A stretch of DNA of 64,000 nucleotides from Fremontodendron californicum (taxonomy: Eukaryota; Streptophyta; Magnoliopsida; Malvales; Malvaceae). Location of the stretch: positions 12,666,001 to 12,730,000 of the forward strand of contig JAULJL010000035.1 in the NCBI GenBank assembly GCA_030761205.1, given 5' to 3'. The position numbers and the translations under genes are program-made. Shown here piece after piece: positions 1-9,347 of this stretch. The notes beneath the pieces are model-generated. The model worked only from the letters and a program-made list of their open reading frames with translations, was not told the origin of the DNA and did not search any database. How positions within the stretch are numbered: the stretch's first letter is position 1; every line of letters starts with the position of its first letter.

Positions 1-1214
1 TACGGATTTGATGCTTGTTTGAATTGAATGTTTATTTTGGGGTATTTGGATTTTATACCTTGGATTTCGATGTTTTTGTTGGGATGTTTGAATTGACTGT
101 ATATGCTCTTAGATACGAATATGAGATATTTGGATTTTGGATTTCATACTTTATATATACTTTTAGTGCTTAGTTTTATTTCAATTTGATTGGTTATATT
201 TTTCGATCATATATTTAAAAGGAATCTTGTAGTTGTGATTTATTGCATGGTTAATTACAATTTTTTATGGTTAATTACAATTAAATTCCTTAAGTACATA
301 TACCACTAATGAGGATGGTATATATTAAGCAGGATAATTGAAATATATTGTGATTACCATCAGTTTATTAACAAATTAGTTCATAAGCAACGAAAATGGA
401 TATCTCCAATTAAGTTTTGCCAAAAAAATGACAATTTTGGGAACAAATAATGAGTGAAATGATTTTTCTGACAAATTTATTGGACAAAAGTGACGGATAC
501 AGAAATCACCAAAAAATATTTGTTATGGAAATATGTTGCTGAAGCAAGGAATTCTGTCAAAAATACACGGAATTCCAACGAAAACTCCGTTGCTAGTCAA
601 GGTTTCTCAATGGAATTTTTGGCGGAATGAATGACCAAAATACATGGTAAAATAAAAATTGTATTAAATAAATTTTAAACGATTTATAAACGAGTTTGTT
701 CATGAAAATAAATTAACTGAACATACCTTTTTGAGTTCGGTTTATTTAATAAACAAACCTTAAAATCATGTTCATAATCGTTTATTTGGGTTGCTAAACG
801 AACATAAATTAAACTGTTCACGAACCGTTTATCGAACGCTCTATTTATTTACACTCCTAATCATACTATATATCATTTTATTAATTAAAACTTATCAAAA
901 AATTCAGTTGCGTAATTCATTATGTCTTTATGTCAGGACTCAGGACCAGCAGGTTTAGTTTCAGCAAGTCCTATTTAATGGAATAAACTAAATACAGAAT
1001 GGTTACTCTCTTAATTTTGTTAAAGATAGCTGACGCACTTGAAAACGAAATATTAACATCCACTACCCAAGCAAAATTCTAGTTGCATTGCATATGTAAT
1101 CTCATTAAAATAACATTGATTGAATGAGTCCAAAGCTGTCATCTTAGTTTCTATTTACTTTGACTTTCTGGGGTTTCGGACGAATTGGCTTCACTTTCAT
1201 GTCTCCAAGAATTT
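1..1214. other. Upstream intergenic DNA, no gene recognised
   Basis: AT-rich sequence with no convincing coding region on either strand. Around 450-620 there is degenerate CACTA/MULE-like subterminal sequence with repeated GGAATTCC-type words. Near 840-860 the text TTTACACTCCTA resembles the inward-facing end of a plant hAT element (TAGGNGTGTAAA type), but I cannot find a matching opposite end. Both are weak resemblances. Confidence 0.4.
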
Positions 1215-1239
1215 TATATATATATATATATATATATAT
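1215..1239. repeat. (TA)n microsatellite
   Basis: About 25 bp of uninterrupted alternating TA, directly before the left arm of the inverted repeat at 1238. Confidence 0.9.
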
Positions 1240-2036
1240 TACGATACAAACATTTAGGGTGAGAACAAAACTATTTGTAATCCTAAGATGAATTAGAAAA
1301 TTTGGACATCATTTATTTGTTTGAAGCAAAAGAAGACTTACTGACTAGTATTACCTGAAAATGACAAATAGAAAAGTATGTTTTGAAAGAACATGAATAT
1401 GCGGAGGCAGAGATCCGTTTCTCATCTTTTTTCTTTTTTTTTTCTATTTGTTTTTAATGTAAAGAATAGATATATGAAGAGAAAGAGAGAGGAGATAGTT
1501 ACCGCCACATGCATCGGCTGCAAATCTTGAAGGGGGGAAAAAATAAAAAAAGCTAATTTGGGAACATGAGAGAGGGAGAATTAGGTTAGAGAAAGGCGGT
1601 GTTTGTGTTGGAGGATGAGAAATGAGAATACGAAGAAGAGGACTGAGGAAGGCGGAAGGAAGGGAGGGGTGGATTGGGGTTACGGTCGGGTCGGGTGGTT
1701 TTTGTTTTGTTTGGTTGGAAGATTCCCGTTGAATTATTAATTAATAATTAAAAAAATATTAATTGCATTTGTTTGGTTCAATTAATTATAATTAGAATAA
1801 AAAAAATCTTATGGTATGGTGTTAGCATATATATAGAAAATAAACGCGTTTCATCTGTCATTACTTTGCTTTCCCATGCTTATCCATGTTAAGAGAAAAG
1901 ACAAGACAAAGGAAAGGTTGACTTCTTTTGCTTCAAATCGAAAGAGTAAATAATAAGTTAACATCAACAAATCAATGGTTTTTAAATTTTTTAATTGATC
2001 TAATGATTTTGTTCTCACCCTAAATATTTTTATTGT
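1238..2036. repeat. Candidate MITE with terminal inverted repeats
   Basis: The left arm at about 1238-1266 contains ATTTAGGGTGAGAACAAAA, and the same word occurs inverted at about 2003-2036 (TTCTCACCCTAAAT on the + strand). The arms face each other about 800 bp apart, just upstream of the receptor-kinase start. No target-site duplication is clear, and the interior shows no transposase. It could be an old MITE that now contributes promoter sequence. The inverted repeat is visible; the transposon reading is inference. Confidence 0.4.
1828..1835 (+). promoter_or_regulatory. Possible TATA box of the receptor kinase
   Basis: TATATATA followed by GAAAATAAACGCG lies about 285 bp upstream of the receptor-kinase ATG. 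Spacing would allow a 5' UTR of about 250 nt, or an upstream leader intron. It is the best TATA-like site near the gene, but such words are frequent in AT-rich DNA. Confidence 0.35.
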
Positions 2037-2118
2037 AGTTGATACCTGCAAAAGAAAGATTAAAACTAACGCCTGAATTCTATTCTTCCGCTTAAGTCTC
2101 TCCCACCCAAACTTAAGG

Positions 2119-2801
2119 ATGATAGTCATCCTGATCATGGCTGCCCTTGCTTTTTATTCGTACCCAAAGGCTTGCTTCGGTCGAAGAGAAAACAAGCTCT
2201 GCAACTCTTCTTTCTGTGGAGACCTTAACATCAGTTTCCCTTTTCGATTAAAAACCCAGCCACGTGAGTGTGGTGACCCTTGGTTTGAACTGATTTGCGA
2301 CGATAACCAGGCCATTTTGGAATCAAAATATGGGAAATTCTACGTCCAAGAGATCTCTTATGTTAACCAAACAGCTCGACTTGTGGACGCGAGCCTGCAA
2401 AGGGATAAGTGCTTCATTCCTCGAAGTTCCCCTTTTACAAGTTCAACATTCCGTGGTTTTTTTGCACAAAACAATCTGTATTTTGGGGGCAAAAGTTCGT
2501 ATCTTCTTGTCTGCACAACACCAGTTAACTCTTCGCTGTACGTTAATGCAACTCCTTGCAGCAACAACAGCATGTTCTCGTCGGGCACCTACCTTTATCT
2601 TTTAGATGGAAACACACCTAATTCCTATTTAGATGAGTCATGCACAATCAAAGCCATGGTTCCCCTTCCGAGGTCGCTTCTGAATATCACAGGCATGCCT
2701 ATTTACGATATTTACGAAAACCTATTAATGGGCTTCCAGATATCATGGTTTCCCTTTAATAATAATAGTTCTTCCGGCTGGATATATGTGCTCCTTTTGA
2801 T
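2119..2801 (+). CDS. LRK10L-type receptor-like kinase, exon 1 (GUB_WAK_bind ectodomain)
   Basis: The start codon is followed by a hydrophobic signal peptide (residues 1-21, ending KACFG). Next comes a cysteine-rich GUB_WAK_bind (galacturonan-binding, wall-associated) ectodomain with the family signature CG-D-I-FPF, then CGDPWF-L-C, and many N-x-S/T glycosylation sites. The family comprises plasma-membrane receptors related to leaf-rust Lr10 kinases; their ligand is generally unknown. The frame reads to a TAA at 2803, but a donor (AT|GTAAGA) at 2801/2802 ends the exon in phase 2. That joins in frame to exon 2 at 2952. An alternative is that the TATATA at about 2782 hides a 2-bp slip and a different junction is used. 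The ectodomain assignment is secure; the exact 3' edge is less so. Confidence 0.85.
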
Positions 2802-2951
2802 GTAAGAATTTTGAAACATTTTATACTTAATTTCTTTTGATTATTAAATTCTTATCCTCTCTAATGAATATTCTCACAAGTCACTCATGTTTTTATTACC
2901 AACTGTGTTTACTGAGATCTGCTTGTTGGGGTGGATAACATATTATTCTAG

Positions 2952-3043
2952 ATTCTACACTTTGCTGGATGCATTGATCTGGGTTGGGTACAACTTCCTA
3001 TCTGTCTTTCAGCATGGCTTTAGCACGACTCATGATGTTTCAG
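2952..3043 (+). CDS. LRK10L-type receptor-like kinase, exon 2 (juxtamembrane linker)
   Basis: This 92-bp exon lies between an acceptor (TTATTCTAG at 2943-2951) and a donor (TCAG|GTTCGT at 3043). It enters with one base to complete a codon and leaves in phase 1. It encodes 30 aromatic-rich residues (FYTLLDALIWVG at its start) that would sit outside the membrane between the wall-binding domain and the transmembrane segment. Three phases (exon 1 to 2, 2 to 3, 3 to 4) agree, which supports the model. A second possible acceptor at 2916 would need the shifted frame of exon 1. No transcript evidence is available. Confidence 0.6.
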
Positions 3044-3134
3044 GTTCGTATATTAATTAATCATATTCAAATTAGATATTCCTTTTTCCTTGCACTCAAA
3101 TTGAAATATTATATCATATGGATCTCTTTTACAG

Positions 3135-3164
3135 GACTCTGTATTGCTTGTGTTGCTACAACAG
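3135..3164 (+). CDS. LRK10L-type receptor-like kinase, exon 3 (microexon)
   Basis: This 30-bp microexon is bounded by TTTTACAG and CAG|GTAAGC, both near-consensus plant splice sites. Its length is a multiple of three and both junctions are phase 1, so it could be skipped without breaking the frame. It encodes LCIACVATT, the first part of the hydrophobic stretch that continues in exon 4 as the transmembrane helix. The next exon is about 25.9 kb away. Confidence 0.6.
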
Positions 3165-3169
3165 GTAAG

Positions 3170-4950
3170 CCTATATTGGTTTCCTCATTTAAAAGAAAAC
3201 AAATTAACATATTGTATTCAAATAATGCACTCACGTATTATTTATTTATTTTTTTAAATAAACATTATTATACCTTATAAAGATTTTAAAAAAATTTCAT
3301 TTAAGTGTTTAAAATAAACAAAATTTATATGAGTGTATAAAATAAATGTATTAAATGAATATGTGTAGCATTGTTCTTAAACTCAAAAAGATTTAAGTCA
3401 TGACAACGTCACACATTCATGGAGTGAATTTCATGAAGTGTAAGGCTAAAACAATTTATCCCAAAATATTATTTATTCCAACTAGTACCTCAAAATTTCA
3501 TTAAAACCGAATTAAAATTTTGAAATATAAATATATATATATATTACAAAAGTCTAAAAATTAAAATTTATAAAACCATAATGTTATAAGTCGTAGTAGT
3601 AAAGTCTAAAACATGATAATAATTTCATCATTAAAACCCACAATTTTCAAATGCAATCTTCGTTACCTATTCTAAATTTCATGTCTGTTAAAATGATAAT
3701 TAAAAGGGGCGAGCTTAACAACCCGCAAGTAAAAGACTTAACTAATAGGATCAAGTACAGAAAAATATTTTTTAATTTATGATATTTTATAAATAAATTA
3801 CAATTTCAATTCATAATTTAAAATATTACTTTTTTTTTTCTAAGCCAAACAAATTTATTAAGCAACCAAAGATTACACATCTAGCAAAAAGCTAGAAAAG
3901 TAAAAAAAAAAAAAAAAAAAACATAATTTTATTCAAGTTTAGAAGAAAACAATCAGAAAACCCATAAAAAAGACCCAACTTCCAAAAAGTTTATAACACC
4001 ACTGCTAAAGGAGCTTCAACAAAGTTACAAAAAAAAAAAAAAAAAATTCCAAAAATCTCCAGCCAAGATATCTTTATCTTTGCAACATCAATGAATCAAA
4101 ACTCTTACAAATAAAAGAAATCAAAATCTGCAAATATCCTTCCAAAAGAAATCCTTCCAAAGATGAAAAAAATTTCAAGAAAAATCCAACTTGAAACTGC
4201 TAGATTCAACTCAACCACCGAAAATAGAGTCTACAACTTTCCACATCTTGCAAACTTAATAATTGAAATCCAAATTATTAAATCAAAAGTCTTACTTGAC
4301 TCTCACCTTCTAAGACTTAAATAAACATTGTTACCATTGTTTCCTTCACTACTTTGTATCCGATACCCAAACTTCATTAAAAGAAAAAGCATGAAACAAT
4401 CCATTACAAATAAAATAAAAAAATTATGAATTGCCAACTCTAGCTAAAGAACAATCCTATCTTTCAACCGAATTCTTAATAATAATAATAATAATAAATC
4501 CTCCCCTCTCTAAATACTAATTCCCTCCAAACTACGTTGTTTATTGGTACAAAAGATGCTGCAGCTTGAGGATAGGGGTAAGGGTTGTAAATACTGAGAT
4601 TTGAATCTCAGACCTATTAGATGATACCTTTTAAGGGTGACTGCAAGAATCAACTAGGCTAAGCCTCTGGTTCTCCCTCCAAACTACATCCTAATTAAAA
4701 CAATACACTCCAATAAATTATTAATCAACAACCTCACATGACAAAATCTTATTACAATCCTCAAATTGAGAATCATACAATTAGAAGAACGACCATCGGG
4801 ATTAATTTCACTACCATGTTGCATTGCCTTTTCCACTTGCACTACCTTATACCCGCCCACCTATAAACATTTGTTAAAAGAGATTAATAATAAACTAAAC
4901 CAAACCAACAAGCTTTTAAACAATAAAAACAAAATTGATGAAACTAAATA
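3170..4950. other. Intronic AT-rich DNA with a possible antisense LINE 3' end
   Basis: No coding sequence is recognised. At about 3830-3920 a T-run followed by CTAAGCC...TTTATTAAGC resembles the 3' terminus (poly-A on the minus strand) of a plant L1 LINE; similar ends occur at 24588 and 31850. A (AAT)n stretch lies at 4479-4499, and several poly-A runs are present. Confidence 0.35.
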
Positions 4951-5004
4951 CCTGTTTCACTTCAGCAATGCGTATATGCAAGAGAAGATACTTATTTATT
5001 TTCA

Positions 5005-5200
5005 AGTACTGTTGCTGCCCTGCACTGGCAGCAGGCAAGGAAGCATTGCTGCTGCCCTGCATTGGCAGCAAGCATTGCAGCTGCTGCCACAGGGTAGCAA
5101 GCAAGGCAGCACTGCTGCTGCCCTGCACTAGAAGCAAGCGGTGCAGCTGCTACTGCCTTACATTGGCAGCTAGCAGAGCTGCTGCATGCCTGCCTTAAGG
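5005..5200. repeat. GC-rich CTGCTGCC minisatellite
   Basis: Roughly five degenerate copies of a 32-37-bp unit beginning GCTGCTGCCCTGCA and containing GGCAGCAAGC. This forms a short island far richer in G+C than its surroundings. Frames through it give low-complexity peptides with no recognisable domain, so I treat it as a minisatellite, not an exon. Confidence 0.75.
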
Positions 5201-5382
5201 AAGAATAGATGTTAATGCAGTTTAAGAATAGATGTTTGGGAGGTTATGCAAGGAGGAACATATAGGAAAGAATTTCAAAGATATCAATGTCACAAGAAGC
5301 TTTAAGAATAATCATTCTCTTAGAGACTTTTTACACAAAAATATCAGCTGCTGATAGATGTTGATAAGGTTATAGTAGAGAT

Positions 5383-5816
5383 CACCTGTGCCATAATTTT
5401 TCCAGTATGTTGAACTAGGAATCTTCTATGCATTGAATTTTCTGCTGTAACATCTTTTTTCGCTCTAAATCTCATTGTTGAATCTATCCTGCAATGAATC
5501 TGTATAGCAAAACAATTTTCAGCTTGTTGAATGAAAGAGAACAGATAGTAAAAGATAGTAAAAAAACATTGTCCCTCTTGCTAGTCATGGTTAAGTGAAA
5601 GTTAACCAGCATCTTGAAATTGATAAATATATACATTGAAATAGAGAGCAGAGCAAACACATGCTACCAAAATAGAAGAGCTGAAGCTTCCCTTACTGCA
5701 TAACCCCTCAAGGTTGCAAATGCTCCTAACAATATGGCACTTGGTGTTGTTAATAACAGAAGCTTCTCAACAATTCCAGGATAATTTGATGGCTTCCACC
5801 CATGCTCCCCTTGATA
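5383..5816 (-). pseudogene. Zinc-binding dehydrogenase (PTGR3/ZADH2-like) pseudogene, downstream part
   Basis: On the minus strand, a 59-bp exon (5816-5758) behind a TATATATAG acceptor encodes YQGEHGWKPSNYPGIVEKL. I recognise this as the segment following the conserved VIGMISQ motif in plant medium-chain dehydrogenase/reductases of the prostaglandin-reductase-3 type (NADPH-dependent enone reductases). It ends at a GT donor. A degraded following exon may lie at about 5383-5425, with FLVQ and LW remnants. The upstream exon lies at 19089-19218, separated from this one by the hAT and Athila insertion. The presence of an intron shows DNA-level duplication, not retroposition. Assignment is from family memory; the downstream exon is tentative. 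Confidence 0.6.
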
Positions 5817-6253
5817 CTATATATAAAACAACTAGTTTATCTCACTAAATAAGAAGTACAACATCAGGTCCGATGAAAAACATCAAAAGCTATAAAAGTT
5901 TTAAATACGAAGATTGCTAGACAATTCACTAGTAACAATATTATGTAAGATTCGGAACACATAGTTTGATCAATTCTCTGACAACCTATAACTACTATAT
6001 CCATATCTTTGAGAAGCATAGCAAATAAATTATTTCTCCAAATTCATAGATTTTTTTTAACAAATAATCTATCTTAAAAATTACCCAAAATAATCACATT
6101 TGAGATTAAAAAAAAAAAAAAAAAAAAACATAACAACATGGCCAACTCAGTATAAAAAGATGTCAAAAACTAAAAGCTATATGTCAAAAGCAACAAAGTA
6201 AGAACAATAGTAAGTTCATTTTAAAAAATGGTAAGCTTATTCTAAGAAAACAA

Positions 6254-6261
6254 CCTAAGAG
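6254..6261. repeat. 8-bp target-site duplication of the hAT element (left copy)
   Basis: CCTAAGAG here and an identical copy at 19089-19096 flank the hAT element directly. Confidence 0.85.
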
Positions 6262-6650
6262 CTACGTTGCATCGATACGGGTACGGTACCGGTACCCGGT
6301 ACCGGTACGGGTACGGGATACGGCAAATTCTAAAAAACTAGGGTACGGGTACGTTAATATTATATATATATACCTGAAATTTCACATATGACACAACATA
6401 ATATAAAATATAAAACACACAAATTTCACATAAATGAGCTTAAATTGTTCAACATGACAACATCTCAAAATAAGAAACTACAATACTTAAATTGTTCAAC
6501 ATGAAAACATCTAAACATGACTATGAAAATCAAACTCTAACAGTGTCTATATCATTATTTCCTTGCCCATCATCAGTGAAAAGAAAATTCTTAATCCAGA
6601 AACATCAGTATTTGACAATCATCAATCACTATTTCATACCATATGGTAGA

Positions 6651-8141
6651 TGATAACTCGTATAATTATATAGTTTTTAGTTATGTTTTATTATTGTTTT
6701 GTGTCAAATACGAGTTATTATTGTTTAGTCTAATTCTGTTTATGATCTTTTATATTTTTATGTAATTTGGTGTTTTTCACAAGTTTCTTTGAGTGATTTC
6801 AGATTACTAGTATTAAGGGGCAAATCCAGTTCAGTTCCAGTTCCGACACCTTTTGCCATATCAGCTATATCTTGAGTTTCACTGAAGCAATAAGGCTGAA
6901 CTTTGTATCCCTGCAAAGATAAGAGGCATATCTATCTTTTTCATGTTTTACACTTCTTGAAACGGAGTCGTTTTCCCTAGCGAAATCGACCATCAAGTTG
7001 GCTGATGTGCAATGACGTCTGTTCTGCACCGTTTTGGTATTTTGACCATATCTTCCGATCCACGTGCGCAAATGATCTGATTCCAACGGCTATGGATCCG
7101 TAACTGATAGGGGTATATTTTTCTAGAAGACCATTTTATCAGATCGAGCCTCCAACATTGACAAAATCGACCATCAAGCTGGCTGATCAGAATTGTCATA
7201 CAATATGACGAAAATTGTTAGAAAAATGCACCCACCTATTATACCTACCTTTGAAATTTGTAAAGCTTGTCTCTTGTCATTTAGCCCTCCAAAATGTGTA
7301 TAAATAGAGGGCCTTGGATGAGTATTGGGATACATTATACATTGGTAGGATATTAGCCTTTGTAGTAAAATTCTCTAAGTTTTCTTCTTCTTTCCTTTCT
7401 CTAGTTTTCTTTTTTTATTTACTTATGCTTCTTACATTTCTTTTCATTTTATTCATATCTAGTATGTGTTGCTAATCATATTGTTGAGGTGATGAGGTGA
7501 AGCTCTTGGTAAATGCTAAGGTTAGTCTCTTAAACATGAGCTAAAATGAATCATCATTTATAAACACTAGTATAGATAATATTTTCTTTTGGTTTAAAAT
7601 CATACTTGCAAAGTAGAGATCTTGATTCATTATTGACAATGAAAATGGCACAGTAAATGCTTGGTTTCATAACCTTGATTTGTTGTAGACATATACCTTG
7701 GCATAAGGAATGCTTGGACTCTTTTTATGAGTTTTGAGGACACCAAATGAACATAATATCATATGCTATGGACGTTGGACTGAATTGCTAAACCTTCCGA
7801 TTGGAACCTCCCTTATGTGTGGATTTCAATTGTGTAATAAAACAAGATTAATCTTAGCATAACACCAAGAGTGGAGTCTCTAACCTCAACATCCTTTCTT
7901 ATTGTTTTTTATATCTTGTTTAATTGTTTTTATGTTATTTTGTTTATTTTGTTCTCTAATATCTTGTTTATCTTATTTTGTTGTTGATTCCCTAATATCT
8001 TGTTTACTTTCTTTGTCTTATATATTTATAAACTTATACTTATTAATACGCTTCCCTGTGGTTCGACCTCGGACACCCGAGAATTTATTACTTGAACATA
8101 ACCTGCACTTGGGTTTACAACTCTTAATTGAGTTACCATCA
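6651..8141 (+). repeat. Athila 5' LTR
   Basis: A 1,491-bp repeat of TG...CA form, matching 17143-18633 except at about five positions (near 6735, 6793, 6921, 7184 and 7576 by eye). It contains the likely promoter TATAAATA at 7299-7306, with transcription expected about 30 bp later. Short ORFs inside it are fortuitous. Confidence 0.95.
7299..7306 (+). promoter_or_regulatory. TATA box of the Athila LTR promoter
   Basis: TATAAATA followed by GAGGGCC, about 840 bp from the LTR's 3' end, is the only strong TATA match in the LTR. It is identical in the 3' LTR (17791-17798). It would drive the full-length RNA from which gag-pol and any spliced accessory messages derive. Confidence 0.6.
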
Positions 8142-8147
8142 AGTTTT

Positions 8148-8165
8148 TGGCGCCGTTGCCGGGGA
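8148..8165 (+). other. Primer-binding site (tRNA-Asp)
   Basis: TGGCGCCGTTGCCGGGGA, six bases after the 5' LTR, is complementary to the 3' end of plant tRNA-Asp including CCA. This primer is characteristic of the Athila lineage and marks the start of minus-strand DNA synthesis. Confidence 0.9.
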
Positions 8166-8282
8166 GGCAATACTAAGTATATAAGTTTATAAGTATATTT
8201 ATTTTTATTGGCTGGTTATACCGCCTATATTTATTTTTATTGGCTGGTTATACCGCCTAATTTTGTATATTAACTTTGTTTT

Positions 8283-9347
8283 ATGCTTGTTTGGCGACGT
8301 GATTTTAGATCTCGTCGTTTAGTTAGATTTTATTGTGAAACTTTTTCAGGTAATCTTTCTAATACAACTCCTACCATGGCTGACAATGAAAGTGTTCATG
8401 CTGAAGATGAGAACAGACAAGTACGCACCATGCGTGACTACTTGCAACCAACTCGAAGCTCATCACCCTCTTGTTTTATTTTTCCTCTCAATGTAAACAA
8501 CTTTCGTTTTAAACCAGGTATGATAGCTTTGCTTCCAAATTTCTATGGGTTGGAATCGGAAAGTGCTTACTCGTTTCTAAAAGACTTCGAAGATGTATGT
8601 GTCACCTTTAATGACCAACAATGTACAAATGAAATTGTCAAGCTAAAATTATTTCCTTTTTCTTTAAAAGATAAAGCAAAAATTTGGCTTCATAATTTAA
8701 AACCAAGGTCAATTGGCACATGGCAAGAATTACAAACTGAGTTTCTAAAGAAATTTTTCCCAGCACATAAAACTACTGCTTTGAAAAGACAGATTCAAAA
8801 TTTCAATCAAAATCAAAATGAAGCATTTTTTCAGTGCTGGGATCGTTTTAAAGATTTGTTAAGTTCTTGTCCACATCATGGTTTTGAAAAATGGCGTCTT
8901 ATTAGTTTCTTTTATGAAAGTTTAACTCCCGAAACTAAACAATTTGTTGAAACAATGTGTAACGGTGAGTTTCTAGAAAAAGAACCTGAAGAAGCCTTTG
9001 ACTACTTAGACCATTTGGCAGATAACTCTCAAGCCTGGCACACAGATAATTCCTCTGAAAGTTCCAATAGATCTAATGTTGTTTCTAACAGAGGAAAATA
9101 TCATTTTAGTCAAGAAGATGAGATAAAAGCTAAAGTAGCTAATTTGGCTAGAAAGATTGAAGCCATGGAACTTAGAGAAGTAAAAGAAGTCAAAACGGTT
9201 AAAAATGAAGAAAGTTGTGGAATTTGTGAAATCATGGGACACCCCACTTCTGAATGTCCAAACATTCCCATTCTTAAAGAAGCGTTGCATGATCAAGTAA
9301 ATTCCATAAACACATTTAAAAAAACCTTTTCCTTCTCCTTACTCTGA
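8283..9347 (+). CDS. gag: Athila gag (capsid/nucleocapsid), ends at a frameshift
   Basis: This ORF of 354 codons carries the Retrotrans_gag capsid domain (about residues 90-215, with the family-typical segments KLFPFSLKDKAKIWL and FPAHKTTALKR). A zinc knuckle of the form C-x2-C-x4-H-x4-C (CGICEIMGHPTSEC, near residue 315) follows. The natural start may be this ATG or the ATG at 8376 (MADNES). A splice-donor-like CAG|GTAATC at 8349/8350 lies between them. The frame shifts at a run of seven A at 9318-9324 and stops shortly after. The pol frame continues in the next frame, so gag and pol were probably one polyprotein. The product would form virus-like particles. Confidence 0.9.
   Translation: MLVWRRDFRSRRLVRFYCETFSGNLSNTTPTMADNESVHAEDENRQVRTMRDYLQPTRSSSPSCFIFPLNVNNFRFKPGMIALLPNFYGLESESAYSFLKDFEDVCVTFNDQQCTNEIVKLKLFPFSLKDKAKIWLHNLKPRSIGTWQELQTEFLKKFFPAHKTTALKRQIQNFNQNQNEAFFQCWDRFKDLLSSCPHHGFEKWRLISFFYESLTPETKQFVETMCNGEFLEKEPEEAFDYLDHLADNSQAWHTDNSSESSNRSNVVSNRGKYHFSQEDEIKAKVANLARKIEAMELREVKEVKTVKNEESCGICEIMGHPTSECPNIPILKEALHDQVNSINTFKKTFSFSLL
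8349..8350 (+). other. Candidate splice donor in the Athila leader
   Basis: TTTTTCAG|GTAATC is a good plant donor located 67 nt after the first gag ATG. Joined to the acceptor at 14671-14672 it would place a 22-codon Arg-rich leader in frame with LOG. The sequence match is visible; use of the site is inference. Confidence 0.35.

Noticed and set aside
4766..5198. ORFs across the CTG-rich minisatellite
   Set aside because: They exist because the repeat lacks stops in several frames on both strands; no domain or start context.
7902..8192. ORF in the 5' LTR repeated at 18394-18735
   Set aside because: It is the same LTR sequence twice, hydrophobic only because of T-rich codons, and runs over the LTR end; not a gene.
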